This document shows positions 1-7,466 of a stretch of 31,667 bases of DNA, one piece after another. The position numbers and the translations under genes were made by a program. The DNA comes from an uncultured Parabacteroides sp. (GTDB lineage Bacteria > Bacteroidota > Bacteroidia > Bacteroidales > Tannerellaceae). A model generated the notes under the pieces. It worked only from the letters and a program-made list of their open reading frames with translations, was not told the origin of the DNA and did no database searches. Position 1 is the stretch's first letter. Each line of letters starts with the position of its first letter. The stretch is taken from NCBI GenBank assembly GCA_900547435.1, contig URGO01000016.1, positions 1 to 31,667 of the forward strand, in the 5' to 3' direction.

Positions 1-1
1 A

Positions 2-1006
2 AACTACAATTTGATACTCCTAAATTGTGTTTTTTCAAAAATATTTCGTAATGTTGCATTTGCTGTTGGACTCTGCACCTATGACATCAAGGCCACTGAT
101 CCGGGATTTTGGAAAGTCTTTTCCTTTCAATTCTTGGAAGGATCCCCATTTAGTCAAGCGGATTTCGATTCAGGTATTCGAAATGCCGTTATATCGGAGA
201 AATTGGCGCAAAAGCTTTTCGGGAAAATAGATGTAGTAGGACAAGAGATACGTTTGGATTTGACTCCCTATCGCATTTGTGGTGTGGTAAAGGAGGTCAG
301 CAAGGTCGCTACCGTAGCTCATGCAGATGTTTGGATTCCTTATACCTGTGATGTGGATGTCATGCGGAAAGTAGGCTCGGAAAACATTCCCGGTGCGTTG
401 GCTATTGTGATGTTGGCGAAGAATGCTTCTGATTTTGAGACTATCAAGGCCGAGTTGAAGCAAAATATCGCCAAGTTCAATGCCACCAAACAGGATTATG
501 AAGTCTCTTTCTTTGAAAATCCGATAACCCAATGGGATAAGGTGCGTGGTTCAAGTGGACAGGTCTTTGTGAAATGGAAAGATTATTGGTTGGAGACCGG
601 AGGTTTATTGCTCTTCTTACTTATTGTTCCGGCCTTGAATTTGTTAGGGGTAACGCAATCTTCTGTACAGAAGCGTCAGGCTGAGATAGGGGTGCGCAAA
701 GCTTTTGGAGCGACAAGCCAGATGATTATTCGTCAGGTACTGTATGAGAATGGGGTAATTACCTTGATAGGAGGGGTGATCGGATTAATCCTTTCGCTTT
801 TGTTATTACCCGTTTGTAAGAATTTCTTGTTACGCACTACGGATGCGTCACTGAACTTAGAGATGCTTTTCCAACCGTTCACCTTTGTCATTGCTCTCTT
901 GTTTTGCTTGGCATTGAATCTACTTTCCGCAGGAATTCCGGCTTGGATGATTGCCCGCAAACCGATTAGCGATGCGATAAAGAATGAGGAGGAAACGAAT
1001 AAATGA
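2..1006 (+). CDS. FtsX/MacB-type ABC permease, A-type copy 1 (5' partial)
   Basis: The reading frame is open to the left edge of the window, so the start lies upstream. About 334 residues are present, and comparison with the full-length A-type copies at 3347 and 6072 suggests roughly 100-120 N-terminal residues are missing, including the first membrane helix. The visible part starts inside the periplasmic MacB-type domain (FWKVFSFQFLEG, then AQKLFGKIDVVGQE). It continues into three C-terminal membrane helices (GLLLFLLIVPALNLLG; VITLIGGVIGLILSLLLL; FTFVIALLFCLALNLLSAGIP). The cytoplasmic coupling segment EIGVRKAFGAT after the second helix is the usual FtsX contact with the ATPase. The product is an inner-membrane subunit that should couple ATP hydrolysis to periplasmic movement. 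The substrate is unknown. An in-frame TTG at position 11 could be mistaken for a start, but homology extends upstream of it. Confidence 0.85.
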   Translation, partial: NYNLILLNCVFSKIFRNVAFAVGLCTYDIKATDPGFWKVFSFQFLEGSPFSQADFDSGIRNAVISEKLAQKLFGKIDVVGQEIRLDLTPYRICGVVKEVSKVATVAHADVWIPYTCDVDVMRKVGSENIPGALAIVMLAKNASDFETIKAELKQNIAKFNATKQDYEVSFFENPITQWDKVRGSSGQVFVKWKDYWLETGGLLLFLLIVPALNLLGVTQSSVQKRQAEIGVRKAFGATSQMIIRQVLYENGVITLIGGVIGLILSLLLLPVCKNFLLRTTDASLNLEMLFQPFTFVIALLFCLALNLLSAGIPAWMIARKPISDAIKNEEETNK

Positions 1007-1107
1007 AGAATGAAGAAGTAAGAATGAAAAATTTAAGAATTCAGTAGATAAGGCAAAGAGCCTAAAGAACTTGTCAACTAAAAAACTAACAAACTCAGAA
1101 ACTAAAA
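1007..1107 (+). other. A-rich spacer with shared words, no gene
   Basis: This 101-base gap between permease A1 and permease B1 has no coding signal. It starts with repeats of GAATGAA/AGAATGA. It then contains CAGTAGATAAGGC, GCCTAAAG and AACTTGTCAACTA, words that recur in the spacer before the ATPase gene (2377-2646). It ends in the A-rich ACT-A-A leader also seen before other genes of the array. No Shine-Dalgarno or terminator hairpin is evident, so cotranscription of the two permeases is likely. Confidence 0.5.
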
Positions 1108-2376
1108 ATGATACAGCACATTTTAACTATTATATGGAACCAGCGCAAGAGTAATGTTTGGATATTCTTGGAATTGCTTTTGGTGGTGTTTATTTTCGTG
1201 TCCATAGCCGATTCGCTATTAGTCGATACCTATACGTATACGCGTCCGTTAGGCTTCGATACGAATAATGTTTATGTGGTCAATGTAGGGAAGCATACGG
1301 AAACCACCGATTCTATCCAGCGCACCCAGACCGGCGAGAACTTTATTGAGTTGACGGAACGCTTGCGTCAATGTCCTGAAGTGGAAGCCGCTGGTATAGG
1401 GAAGTATTCGTGTCCTTATTCGGGAAGTAATTTGTATTCGGTACTGATTAGAGAGCAAGATACACTGACTATTACACAAGATAACATGATGTCAAATATT
1501 TATCACACACTTGTTTCGGATTTGGAATACTTCCGGGTATTCCGTATTCAAACAAAGGACGGAAAACCTTTGGCGGACGAACTTCAGCATAGTCCGGGAA
1601 CGATTGCTATTTCGGCCGATATGGAAAAGAATTTCTTTGGGACAGAGTCCGGAGTCGGGAAGCGGGTAAAGTATAGTAAGAATGATCTTACGGGAGAAAC
1701 GATAGCAGCTGTTACGACTCCAATCCGTAGTAATGAATTTGAAAATGGAGAAGAGTGTTATTACTATTTGATACGAACAGACCAGGATTGGATAGACCGG
1801 ATGCAGAATTTGGACATTAGCCATTTCCAATGCTTTATCCGAATGAAAGATGGCTTTGATCCGAAAGATATGGATGCTTTTCTGCAACGTCAAGGTGAAC
1901 GTTTGGAAGTGGGCAATTTGTATATATCGGGCATTCAGCCTGTAAATGATTTTCGTGATGCAGCATTGAAAAGCCGTTTCGATAATCAGGCCAAGAAAAT
2001 CGCGTTGGTGGCTTTTATGATGGTGAATATCTTTTTCGGGATTGTCGGTACTTTCTGGCTCCGGACGCAATCGCGCCGGGCGGAGATCGGATTGCGGGCA
2101 GCCGTTGGGGCATCCAAGAGCCGCTTGCGTGGCCAGCTTTATGGCGAGGGGTTGCTCCTCTTGTTGCTGACCTTGCCTATCGCGATTATCTATATGGCGA
2201 ACATGCTTTATTTGGATATGCCTGATACGGATCGGTTAGCATATACCGGATGGCGTTTCTTTACGACTTTCGGAGCTACTTATATGATATTAGGTCTTAT
2301 GATTTATTTGGGCATTCGTATCCCGGCCGGGAAAATCACTCGGATGAACCCGGCTGATACGTTGCATTATGAATAG
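1108..2376 (+). CDS. FtsX/MacB-type ABC permease, B-type copy 1
   Basis: This is a 422-residue permease of the MacB/LolCE (type VII ABC) class. A single N-terminal membrane helix (WIFLELLLVVFIFVSIA, residues about 18-36) is followed by a periplasmic MacB_PCD-like domain (about 40-290). Three C-terminal helices then begin at about residue 298 (IALVAFMMVNIFFGIVGTFW). The coupling segment RRAEIGLRAAVGASKSRLR is present. The C-terminus reads MNPADTLHYE, almost the same as the B-type copy at 7467 (MNPADALHYE). It probably heterodimerises with the A-type permease upstream and uses the ATPase encoded downstream. The start is the first ATG that leaves a complete N-terminal helix, and it aligns with the starts of the other B copies. 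The substrate cannot be read from sequence; efflux or envelope-stress roles are known for the family. Confidence 0.9.
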   Translation: MIQHILTIIWNQRKSNVWIFLELLLVVFIFVSIADSLLVDTYTYTRPLGFDTNNVYVVNVGKHTETTDSIQRTQTGENFIELTERLRQCPEVEAAGIGKYSCPYSGSNLYSVLIREQDTLTITQDNMMSNIYHTLVSDLEYFRVFRIQTKDGKPLADELQHSPGTIAISADMEKNFFGTESGVGKRVKYSKNDLTGETIAAVTTPIRSNEFENGEECYYYLIRTDQDWIDRMQNLDISHFQCFIRMKDGFDPKDMDAFLQRQGERLEVGNLYISGIQPVNDFRDAALKSRFDNQAKKIALVAFMMVNIFFGIVGTFWLRTQSRRAEIGLRAAVGASKSRLRGQLYGEGLLLLLLTLPIAIIYMANMLYLDMPDTDRLAYTGWRFFTTFGATYMILGLMIYLGIRIPAGKITRMNPADTLHYE

Positions 2377-2646
2377 TAGACAAGGCTTCAGTTGACAAGG
2401 CTACAGAGCCTAAAGCCTCGTTAACTAAATGTACAGTAGGCATCAGGGAACAAGACTACAGAAAGGCCTCGAAGGACAAGACTATAAGGCCTAAAGCCTC
2501 GTTAACTGTAGCCTTGTTAACTAAATGTACAGTAGACAAGGCATCAGAGAACAAGGCCACAGATTCTAAATCCTTGTCACCTGTAGCCTCGTCAACTTGT
2601 CAACTTAAAAACTAAAGAACTTAAAAACTAAAAAAACTATACAGTT
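2377..2646 (+). repeat. Non-coding spacer built of repeated short words
   Basis: This 270-base gap has no plausible gene. A 19-base word beginning GCCTAAAGCCTCG occurs identically at 2408-2426 and 2489-2507. A 20-base word beginning GTTAACTAAATG occurs identically at 2420-2439 and 2516-2535. Shorter words (ACAAGG, CCTTGT, CATCAG) recur in both orientations, so several alternative stem-loops are possible. The last part (about 2590-2640) is an A-rich run of CTTAAAAACTAAA units in front of the ATPase start. Related words appear at 1040-1107. I see no promoter of the usual Bacteroidales form that I would defend. Confidence 0.6.
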
Positions 2647-3315
2647 ATGATTACGTTAACAAGATTAGAGAAGATTTATCGCACCAAAGAATTGGAAACC
2701 GTAGCATTAGAAAATGTCAACCTGACCGTCAACAAAGGCGAGTTCCTCAGCATTATGGGACCCTCAGGTTGTGGAAAATCTACTTTGCTGAACATTATGG
2801 GACTTTTAGATTTACCAACGAGTGGAACCGTGGAGATTGCAGGTGTGAACACGGCGAATATGGATGACAAGCAACTGGCCGCCTTTCGGAACCAGAAGCT
2901 GGGATTCGTATTCCAGTCGTTCCACCTGATCAACTCCCTGAATGTGTTGGATAATGTAGAGCTCCCCTTATTATATCGCCCGCATGTTTCCGCGAAAGAA
3001 CGTCGCGAGGCTGCTGTTGCCGTATTGGAGAAGGTTGGTCTTTCCCACCGTATGCGCCATTTCCCCACGCAACTTTCCGGAGGACAATGCCAGCGTGTGG
3101 CCATTGCCCGTGCCATTATCGGGAATCCGGAGATTATCCTGGCCGATGAGCCGACCGGTAACTTGGATTCCAAGATGGGTGCCGAGGTCATGGAGATCCT
3201 GCACAAACTGAACAAGGAGGACGGACGTACCATCGTGATGGTAACGCACAACGAGCAGCAGGCGAAGCAAACCTCACGTACTATCCGCTTCTTTGACGGA
3301 AGGCAGATTGGATAG
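2647..3315 (+). CDS. ABC transporter ATPase, MacB/LolD family
   Basis: This is a 222-residue nucleotide-binding subunit with every core motif: Walker A GPSGCGKST (about residues 39-47), Q-loop VFQSFHL, signature LSGGQCQRVAIARA, Walker B IILADEPTGNLDS and H-loop VMVTHNE. The order and spacing are those of the LolD/MacB/FtsE group, and the length is typical for a stand-alone LolD-like ATPase. It is the only ATPase gene in a stretch with six permease genes, so it presumably energises more than one permease pair. It lies between pair 1 and pair 2. The following permease starts 31 bases after its stop, which suggests cotranscription. It acts at the cytoplasmic face of the inner membrane. The family is certain; the substrate is not. 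Confidence 0.95.
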   Translation: MITLTRLEKIYRTKELETVALENVNLTVNKGEFLSIMGPSGCGKSTLLNIMGLLDLPTSGTVEIAGVNTANMDDKQLAAFRNQKLGFVFQSFHLINSLNVLDNVELPLLYRPHVSAKERREAAVAVLEKVGLSHRMRHFPTQLSGGQCQRVAIARAIIGNPEIILADEPTGNLDSKMGAEVMEILHKLNKEDGRTIVMVTHNEQQAKQTSRTIRFFDGRQIG

Positions 3316-3346
3316 ACAAATTCAAAAACGAACAAACGGAATACGT

Positions 3347-4657
3347 ATGGGGTATAATTTATATATCAAACAAGCCTGGCAATTGATGAGACAGGAACGC
3401 TTTTTCAGTTCTATTTACATCATTAGTACTGGATTGGCTATCTCAATGGTCATGGTATTGTCCATTAGCTTCTATTTGAAGTTGGCGAACCTTTATCCGG
3501 AGAACAATCGGGACAGAACGTTGAGCATGAAAATGGCCATGGTGAAGAATAAAAATGGAGGTATATCTAGTTCTGCCATTTCCCTGCCTTTTATACAGAC
3601 TTGTGTAGCGGATGTCCCGGATATCGAAGCCGTGGCAATTACCTATCGGGAGAATCTGATTGATTACCTGCAACCGGTAGGCACGCAAGAACAGATTGAG
3701 ATTGTCATGAAGCCGGTCAATACCGACTTTTGGACGGTCTATCCCTTCCGTTTCCTGGCGGGTAAACCCTTCTCGAAGGCGGATGAGGAATCGGCTATCC
3801 GTGCGGCGGTAATTACCGAAGGCATTGCTAAGCGATTGTTTGGCGAGGTGGATAAAGCTATCGGACAAGAAATCGTTATCGGATTTAAAAGTTACCGGGT
3901 AAGAGGAGTAGTGCAGGGTGCTTCAGCCCTGCTATCCGGTACTTACGCGCAGGTATATATTCCTTTCTCGCTTTATAGAGATAAGGTGCGTACCTACTTT
4001 GATCCGACACAGACATTGGGCTTTTTTAATGCCGTGTTGTTGGTGAAAGATAAGAGCAAGGTGGATGAGGTAAAGCAGCAGGTAATAGAAAATGCTCGCC
4101 GGTATGGGCTGGCTCATCCTAATTATGAGATTACTTTATTGGGGCAGCCCGACAAGCATTGGCAATCCGTCTTCCGTCGTTTGGTTAATTCCGAACCGAA
4201 TTACACCCAAGAAATAGTCCGGTTTGCTTTGATTTACCTTATTTTCCTGTTGATACCGGCGGTCAGCCTTTCCGGTATGGCGGATTCGCGCATGGAACGG
4301 CGTATGGAAGAGTTGGGAATCCGGCGGTCGTTTGGTGCATCGCGGGGAGAAATATTCCGACAGGTGATTGGCGAGAATTTGTTGTTCACGTTCTTGGGGA
4401 GTCTTTTCGGATTGCTCCTTTCGTGGGTTATCTTCTACTTCACGCGCGATTGGATTACCGACTTTATCATGAACGAAGGGGCTATCGACTCGCTTCCGAA
4501 TAACATAGAGCTGGAAATCCCGTTCAGCTTCCTGTTCAACTGGGGAATCATGGCCATTACGTTAGGGGTTTGCTTGGTGTTGAACCTGTTCTCAGCCCTG
4601 GTTCCAGCGTGGAAGTATGCTCGCAGGCCTATTGTGGAATCATTAGTTATTAAATAG
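3347..4657 (+). CDS. FtsX/MacB-type ABC permease, A-type copy 2
   Basis: I place the start at the ATG at 3347 (MGYNLYIKQAWQLM), giving 436 residues. A GTG... start 54 bases upstream at 3293 would overlap the ATPase gene and add residues with no counterpart in the A-type copy at 6072, which begins MRYSLYIKQAWQMM. The N-terminal helix spans about residues 20-44 (SSIYIISTGLAISMVMVLSI), with a MacB_PCD-like periplasmic domain to about 270. Three C-terminal helices follow (FALIYLIFLLIPAVSL; LLFTFLGSLFGLLLSWVIFY; IMAITLGVCLVLNLFSALVP). The coupling motif is MEELGIRRSFGASRGEI. The first ~100 bases are strikingly similar to the copy at 6072 at nucleotide level, pointing to tandem duplication or gene conversion. 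It pairs with B-type copy 2 starting 13 bases downstream. Confidence 0.9.
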   Translation: MGYNLYIKQAWQLMRQERFFSSIYIISTGLAISMVMVLSISFYLKLANLYPENNRDRTLSMKMAMVKNKNGGISSSAISLPFIQTCVADVPDIEAVAITYRENLIDYLQPVGTQEQIEIVMKPVNTDFWTVYPFRFLAGKPFSKADEESAIRAAVITEGIAKRLFGEVDKAIGQEIVIGFKSYRVRGVVQGASALLSGTYAQVYIPFSLYRDKVRTYFDPTQTLGFFNAVLLVKDKSKVDEVKQQVIENARRYGLAHPNYEITLLGQPDKHWQSVFRRLVNSEPNYTQEIVRFALIYLIFLLIPAVSLSGMADSRMERRMEELGIRRSFGASRGEIFRQVIGENLLFTFLGSLFGLLLSWVIFYFTRDWITDFIMNEGAIDSLPNNIELEIPFSFLFNWGIMAITLGVCLVLNLFSALVPAWKYARRPIVESLVIK

Positions 4658-4663
4658 AGGAGG
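4658..4663 (+). promoter_or_regulatory. Perfect Shine-Dalgarno AGGAGG before permease B2
   Basis: AGGAGG lies immediately after the A2 stop codon and seven bases before the ATG at 4671. Most Bacteroidales genes, including the others here, lack such a site. Its position between two closely packed genes suggests it secures or reinforces translation of the downstream permease. Confidence 0.55.
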
Positions 4664-4670
4664 AAGAAAG

Positions 4671-5954
4671 ATGTTACGCATGATATGGAATCAATTACGG
4701 AACCGCTGGAGGAACAACATCAGCATCCTGCTGGAATTGTGCCTGGTGTTTTGCTTTTTGTGGTACATTACGGACTACTTCTTCGTTCTGAACTATAATT
4801 ACCATTTGCCCAGTCACCAAAGTCTGGAGAATACATGGCAGATTAAGTTGGGCACATTGCCCGACACGCATCCGGAATACCAGAAGGCGGCCGCGGATTC
4901 GGTTGAAAAAGAGGCGAATTTCCTCCGTATTATTGACCGGTTGAAACAGATGCCAGAGGTAGAGGCGGTTGCTTTCTTTCGGGATATGTCTACTCCAGGG
5001 GGAGAAAGCTATTATGGGCGGAGCATTTTTATGCCGCAGGATACGACATCATGGATATATGGTATGTGGCATGCTTCTGATATACGGGGCGATTATTTTA
5101 AGGTATTTCATTATACCGACCCGCAAGGGAATGAGGTCTCTTTGCAGGATTTTCAGGTAAACGAAAATAGCGTGGTTTTGGACGAAGCTTTTGCACAGCT
5201 CTTGTTCCCCGATGGTCAGGCGGTCGGGAAAGAGATTGTATGTGATATGAATGCTAAGGTTACCTACCGGGTAGTTGGTGTGGTAGGTAACACGAAGCGT
5301 TTCGATTATTTGCGTCCGACAAAGAAGTTCTATACTTTTGAGCGTGCCAACGGAGGGAATTGCCATTATTATGAGATTGCTATCCGGGTCAAGAATGGTG
5401 TGAAGGAGGCGGAGATGACCGGTGCGTTCAGGAACCGGCTTACCTCGGAGTTGCGTATTGGCAATTACTTCCTGAAGTCGTTTGACTCTTACGAGCATAT
5501 CCATCAGCAGACCGACAGGTCGTTTGGCATCTCGAATGAGATTCGTTCCAATATGCTCTTGCTTCTGTTCTTCCTGTTGAACATTATCCTTTGTGTCATC
5601 GGAACCTTCTGGTACCGCATCAGCCGGAGGAGGGGAGAAATAGGATTGCAGATGGCGATGGGGGCGACCCGGGCGAATATCCGTTGGTTGTTCTACCTGG
5701 AAGGGCTTTGCCTGCTAACGGTATCAGGGATTATTGCGATGTTTATCGAAGTTCAGTTCGTGGCGCTTGATATGGTAGAAACCTTGGGTGCGTATGACGG
5801 AGGTAATTACCTGCCGGACGATAAACCGCTCCGCTTCCTGATTACCAACTTCATCACGTGGTGCATCCTGGCGGTCAGCATCGTTATTGCGATTTATATC
5901 CCCGCCAATCAGGCATCACACATGAATCCCTCGGATGCCTTGCGGGATGAATGA
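4671..5954 (+). CDS. FtsX/MacB-type ABC permease, B-type copy 2
   Basis: This is a 427-residue permease with the same plan as the other B copies. The N-terminal helix is at about residues 18-36 (ISILLELCLVFCFLWYITDYF). A periplasmic domain follows to about 290, including the AQLLFPDGQAVGKEIV segment. Three C-terminal helices then start with MLLLLFFLLNIILCVIGTFW. The coupling region RRRGEIGLQMAMGATRANIR follows the second helix, and the end is MNPSDALRDE. It is 13 bases downstream of A2, with a consensus Shine-Dalgarno in the gap, so the two are certainly cotranscribed and probably form a heterodimer. The start is supported by the Shine-Dalgarno spacing and by alignment with B1 and B3. The substrate is unknown. 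Confidence 0.9.
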   Translation: MLRMIWNQLRNRWRNNISILLELCLVFCFLWYITDYFFVLNYNYHLPSHQSLENTWQIKLGTLPDTHPEYQKAAADSVEKEANFLRIIDRLKQMPEVEAVAFFRDMSTPGGESYYGRSIFMPQDTTSWIYGMWHASDIRGDYFKVFHYTDPQGNEVSLQDFQVNENSVVLDEAFAQLLFPDGQAVGKEIVCDMNAKVTYRVVGVVGNTKRFDYLRPTKKFYTFERANGGNCHYYEIAIRVKNGVKEAEMTGAFRNRLTSELRIGNYFLKSFDSYEHIHQQTDRSFGISNEIRSNMLLLLFFLLNIILCVIGTFWYRISRRRGEIGLQMAMGATRANIRWLFYLEGLCLLTVSGIIAMFIEVQFVALDMVETLGAYDGGNYLPDDKPLRFLITNFITWCILAVSIVIAIYIPANQASHMNPSDALRDE

Positions 5955-5988
5955 GAAAAAGGTCCAATGTTTCGGAGAGTTCCAAGGC

Positions 5989-6040
5989 ATGAAACTCCAG
6001 TTTCGCCCAATGAAACTTCAGTTTCATCTCTTGAAACTTT
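5989..6040 (+). repeat. TGAAACT palindromic repeats in the spacer before permease A3
   Basis: The 117-base gap 5955-6071 contains two palindromic units. One is ATGAAACTCCAGTTTCG at 5989-6005. The other is ATGAAACTTCAGTTTCAT at 6010-6027, which has 8-base arms around a 2-base centre. A half unit TTGAAACTT follows at 6031-6039. They could form small hairpins or bind a dimeric regulator. No T-run follows, so this is not a standard terminator. The rest of the gap ends in the A-rich ACTTAAAAACTAAA leader before the ATG at 6072. Confidence 0.6.
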
Positions 6041-6071
6041 ATGAACTGACAAACTTAAAAACTAAATATTT

Positions 6072-7352
6072 ATGCGATATAGTTTATACATCAAACAAGC
6101 GTGGCAGATGATGAAGCATCAACGCTTTTTCAGTGCCATCTATATTATCGGTACTGGACTGGCTATCTCGATGGTGATGGTCCTTGCCGTGGTTTATCAT
6201 ATCCGCACGGCCAACATTGCACCGGAGATGAACCGTAACCGTACGGTTTACGTGGATAGAGTCTCTTATAAGTCGAAAGATAATAAAAGTACCAACAATT
6301 TCGGTTGTGGTACCCGGTTTGTCAAAGAAGTGATTCTCTCTTTGAGAACACCGGAGGATGTGGCGATTACGGCTATACCTCTTGTGATGAACTTGAACGA
6401 TGCCTTGTATATGCAGGCGGTCGGGATGGAGAAGGTGAAACAGGTGGATTACCTGCCTTGTAATGCCGGCTTTTGGAGAGTGTATAGTTTTCATTTCCGA
6501 GAAGGGAAGCCATTTACGGAAGAGGAAGTTGAGGCAGGCATACATCGGGTGGTCATCACGAACTCTTTGGCGCGCGAATTGTTCGGTCGGAGCGATGTGG
6601 TGGGGCAAGAAGTGTTGATGAATGACGTAACCTATACGGTGTGTGGTGTGGTTGAGGATGTAAGTTCCGCTATGAAAGATTGTTATGCGGAGGCTTATTT
6701 CCCTTATACGACAAGCAATATGGTCAAGATAACCGGAATGCCTGGCGAAATGAGTGCTTCTATCGGATGTTTGCAAGCCAATATTCTATTGAAAGATAGA
6801 GGGGATATGCCGGAGTTGCAGGCCGAATTGAATGATGCAGTAAAACGTTACAATGCGACCCTGGTAGAAGGACGGATTGAAGTCGGGGATGCCCGTGCCA
6901 ATGGATTTACGTTGATGGGAGTAGATCAGAACCGTACCTATTTGGTGGTCGGTCTCTTCCTATTGCTTTTCCTGTTGGTTCCTGCGTTGAATATTTCCGG
7001 GCTGAATGCTTCGCAGATACAGGAACGTATGGAGGAAATCGGTATCCGTAAGGCCTTCGGTGCCCCCAGCCGTACCTTGTTCGAACAGATTTTTGTAGAG
7101 AATCTGGCACTTATGTTGCCGGGCGGTTTGCTGGGATTGGGGTTCTCTTACGGATTGGTCTATCTGTTCCGCAATCTCTTGTTGATGAATGGAGAAATTT
7201 CGGACAATCTGTTTCTCTCGGTAGGTATGTTGCTTAATTGGCAAGTATTTGCCTATGCGTTCTTGGTCTGCTTAGTACTGAATTTGCTTTCTTCGTTGAT
7301 TCCGGTTTGGCGGGCGGTTAAGATGAATGCCATTCATGCGTTGAATATGTAA
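6072..7352 (+). CDS. FtsX/MacB-type ABC permease, A-type copy 3
   Basis: This is a 426-residue permease starting MRYSLYIKQAWQMM, closely related to A2 over its N-terminus. The N-terminal helix lies at about residues 21-43 (AIYIIGTGLAISMVMVLAVV). The periplasmic MacB_PCD-like domain runs to about 285 and includes GFWRVYSFHFREGKPF and RELFGRSDVVGQEV, which match the partial A1 copy. Three helices close the protein (LVVGLFLLLFLLVPALNISG; NLALMLPGGLLGLGFSYGLVYLF; VFAYAFLVCLVLNLLSSLIP). The coupling motif is MEEIGIRKAFGAPSRTL. It is the A partner of the third permease pair. No additional ATPase accompanies this pair, so it likely borrows the one at 2647-3315. Confidence 0.9.
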   Translation: MRYSLYIKQAWQMMKHQRFFSAIYIIGTGLAISMVMVLAVVYHIRTANIAPEMNRNRTVYVDRVSYKSKDNKSTNNFGCGTRFVKEVILSLRTPEDVAITAIPLVMNLNDALYMQAVGMEKVKQVDYLPCNAGFWRVYSFHFREGKPFTEEEVEAGIHRVVITNSLARELFGRSDVVGQEVLMNDVTYTVCGVVEDVSSAMKDCYAEAYFPYTTSNMVKITGMPGEMSASIGCLQANILLKDRGDMPELQAELNDAVKRYNATLVEGRIEVGDARANGFTLMGVDQNRTYLVVGLFLLLFLLVPALNISGLNASQIQERMEEIGIRKAFGAPSRTLFEQIFVENLALMLPGGLLGLGFSYGLVYLFRNLLLMNGEISDNLFLSVGMLLNWQVFAYAFLVCLVLNLLSSLIPVWRAVKMNAIHALNM

Positions 7353-7466
7353 TTGTAAGTTTGTAAGTTTTTTAGTTTATAAGTTTTTAGTTCTTACCTT
7401 GAGTAGAACCATAACTTCTAAACTAACAAACTCAAAAACTTAAGAACTCAAAAACTCAAATAGCTT
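7353..7466 (+). other. Spacer with imperfect inverted repeat before permease B3
   Basis: This 114-base gap has no gene. AGTTTTTAGTTCTTA at 7382-7396 can pair with TAAGAACTCAAAAACT at 7441-7456 as 8+7 base pairs around one bulged C. The stem would end about ten bases before the ATG at 7467 and has no T-run after it. The right arm consists of the same ACT-AAAA words found in front of other genes of the array. The pairing could therefore be regulatory, or a by-product of repeat words present in both orientations. Confidence 0.45.

Noticed and set aside
2676..3335. 219-residue antisense open frame over the ATPase gene
   Set aside because: It is a shadow of the ATPase gene, which has every ABC motif; the antisense product shows no recognisable domain.
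3293..3346. Upstream start for permease A2 overlapping the ATPase gene
   Set aside because: The extra 18 residues have no counterpart in the A3 copy, which starts at the equivalent of the ATG at 3347, and they delay the N-terminal helix.
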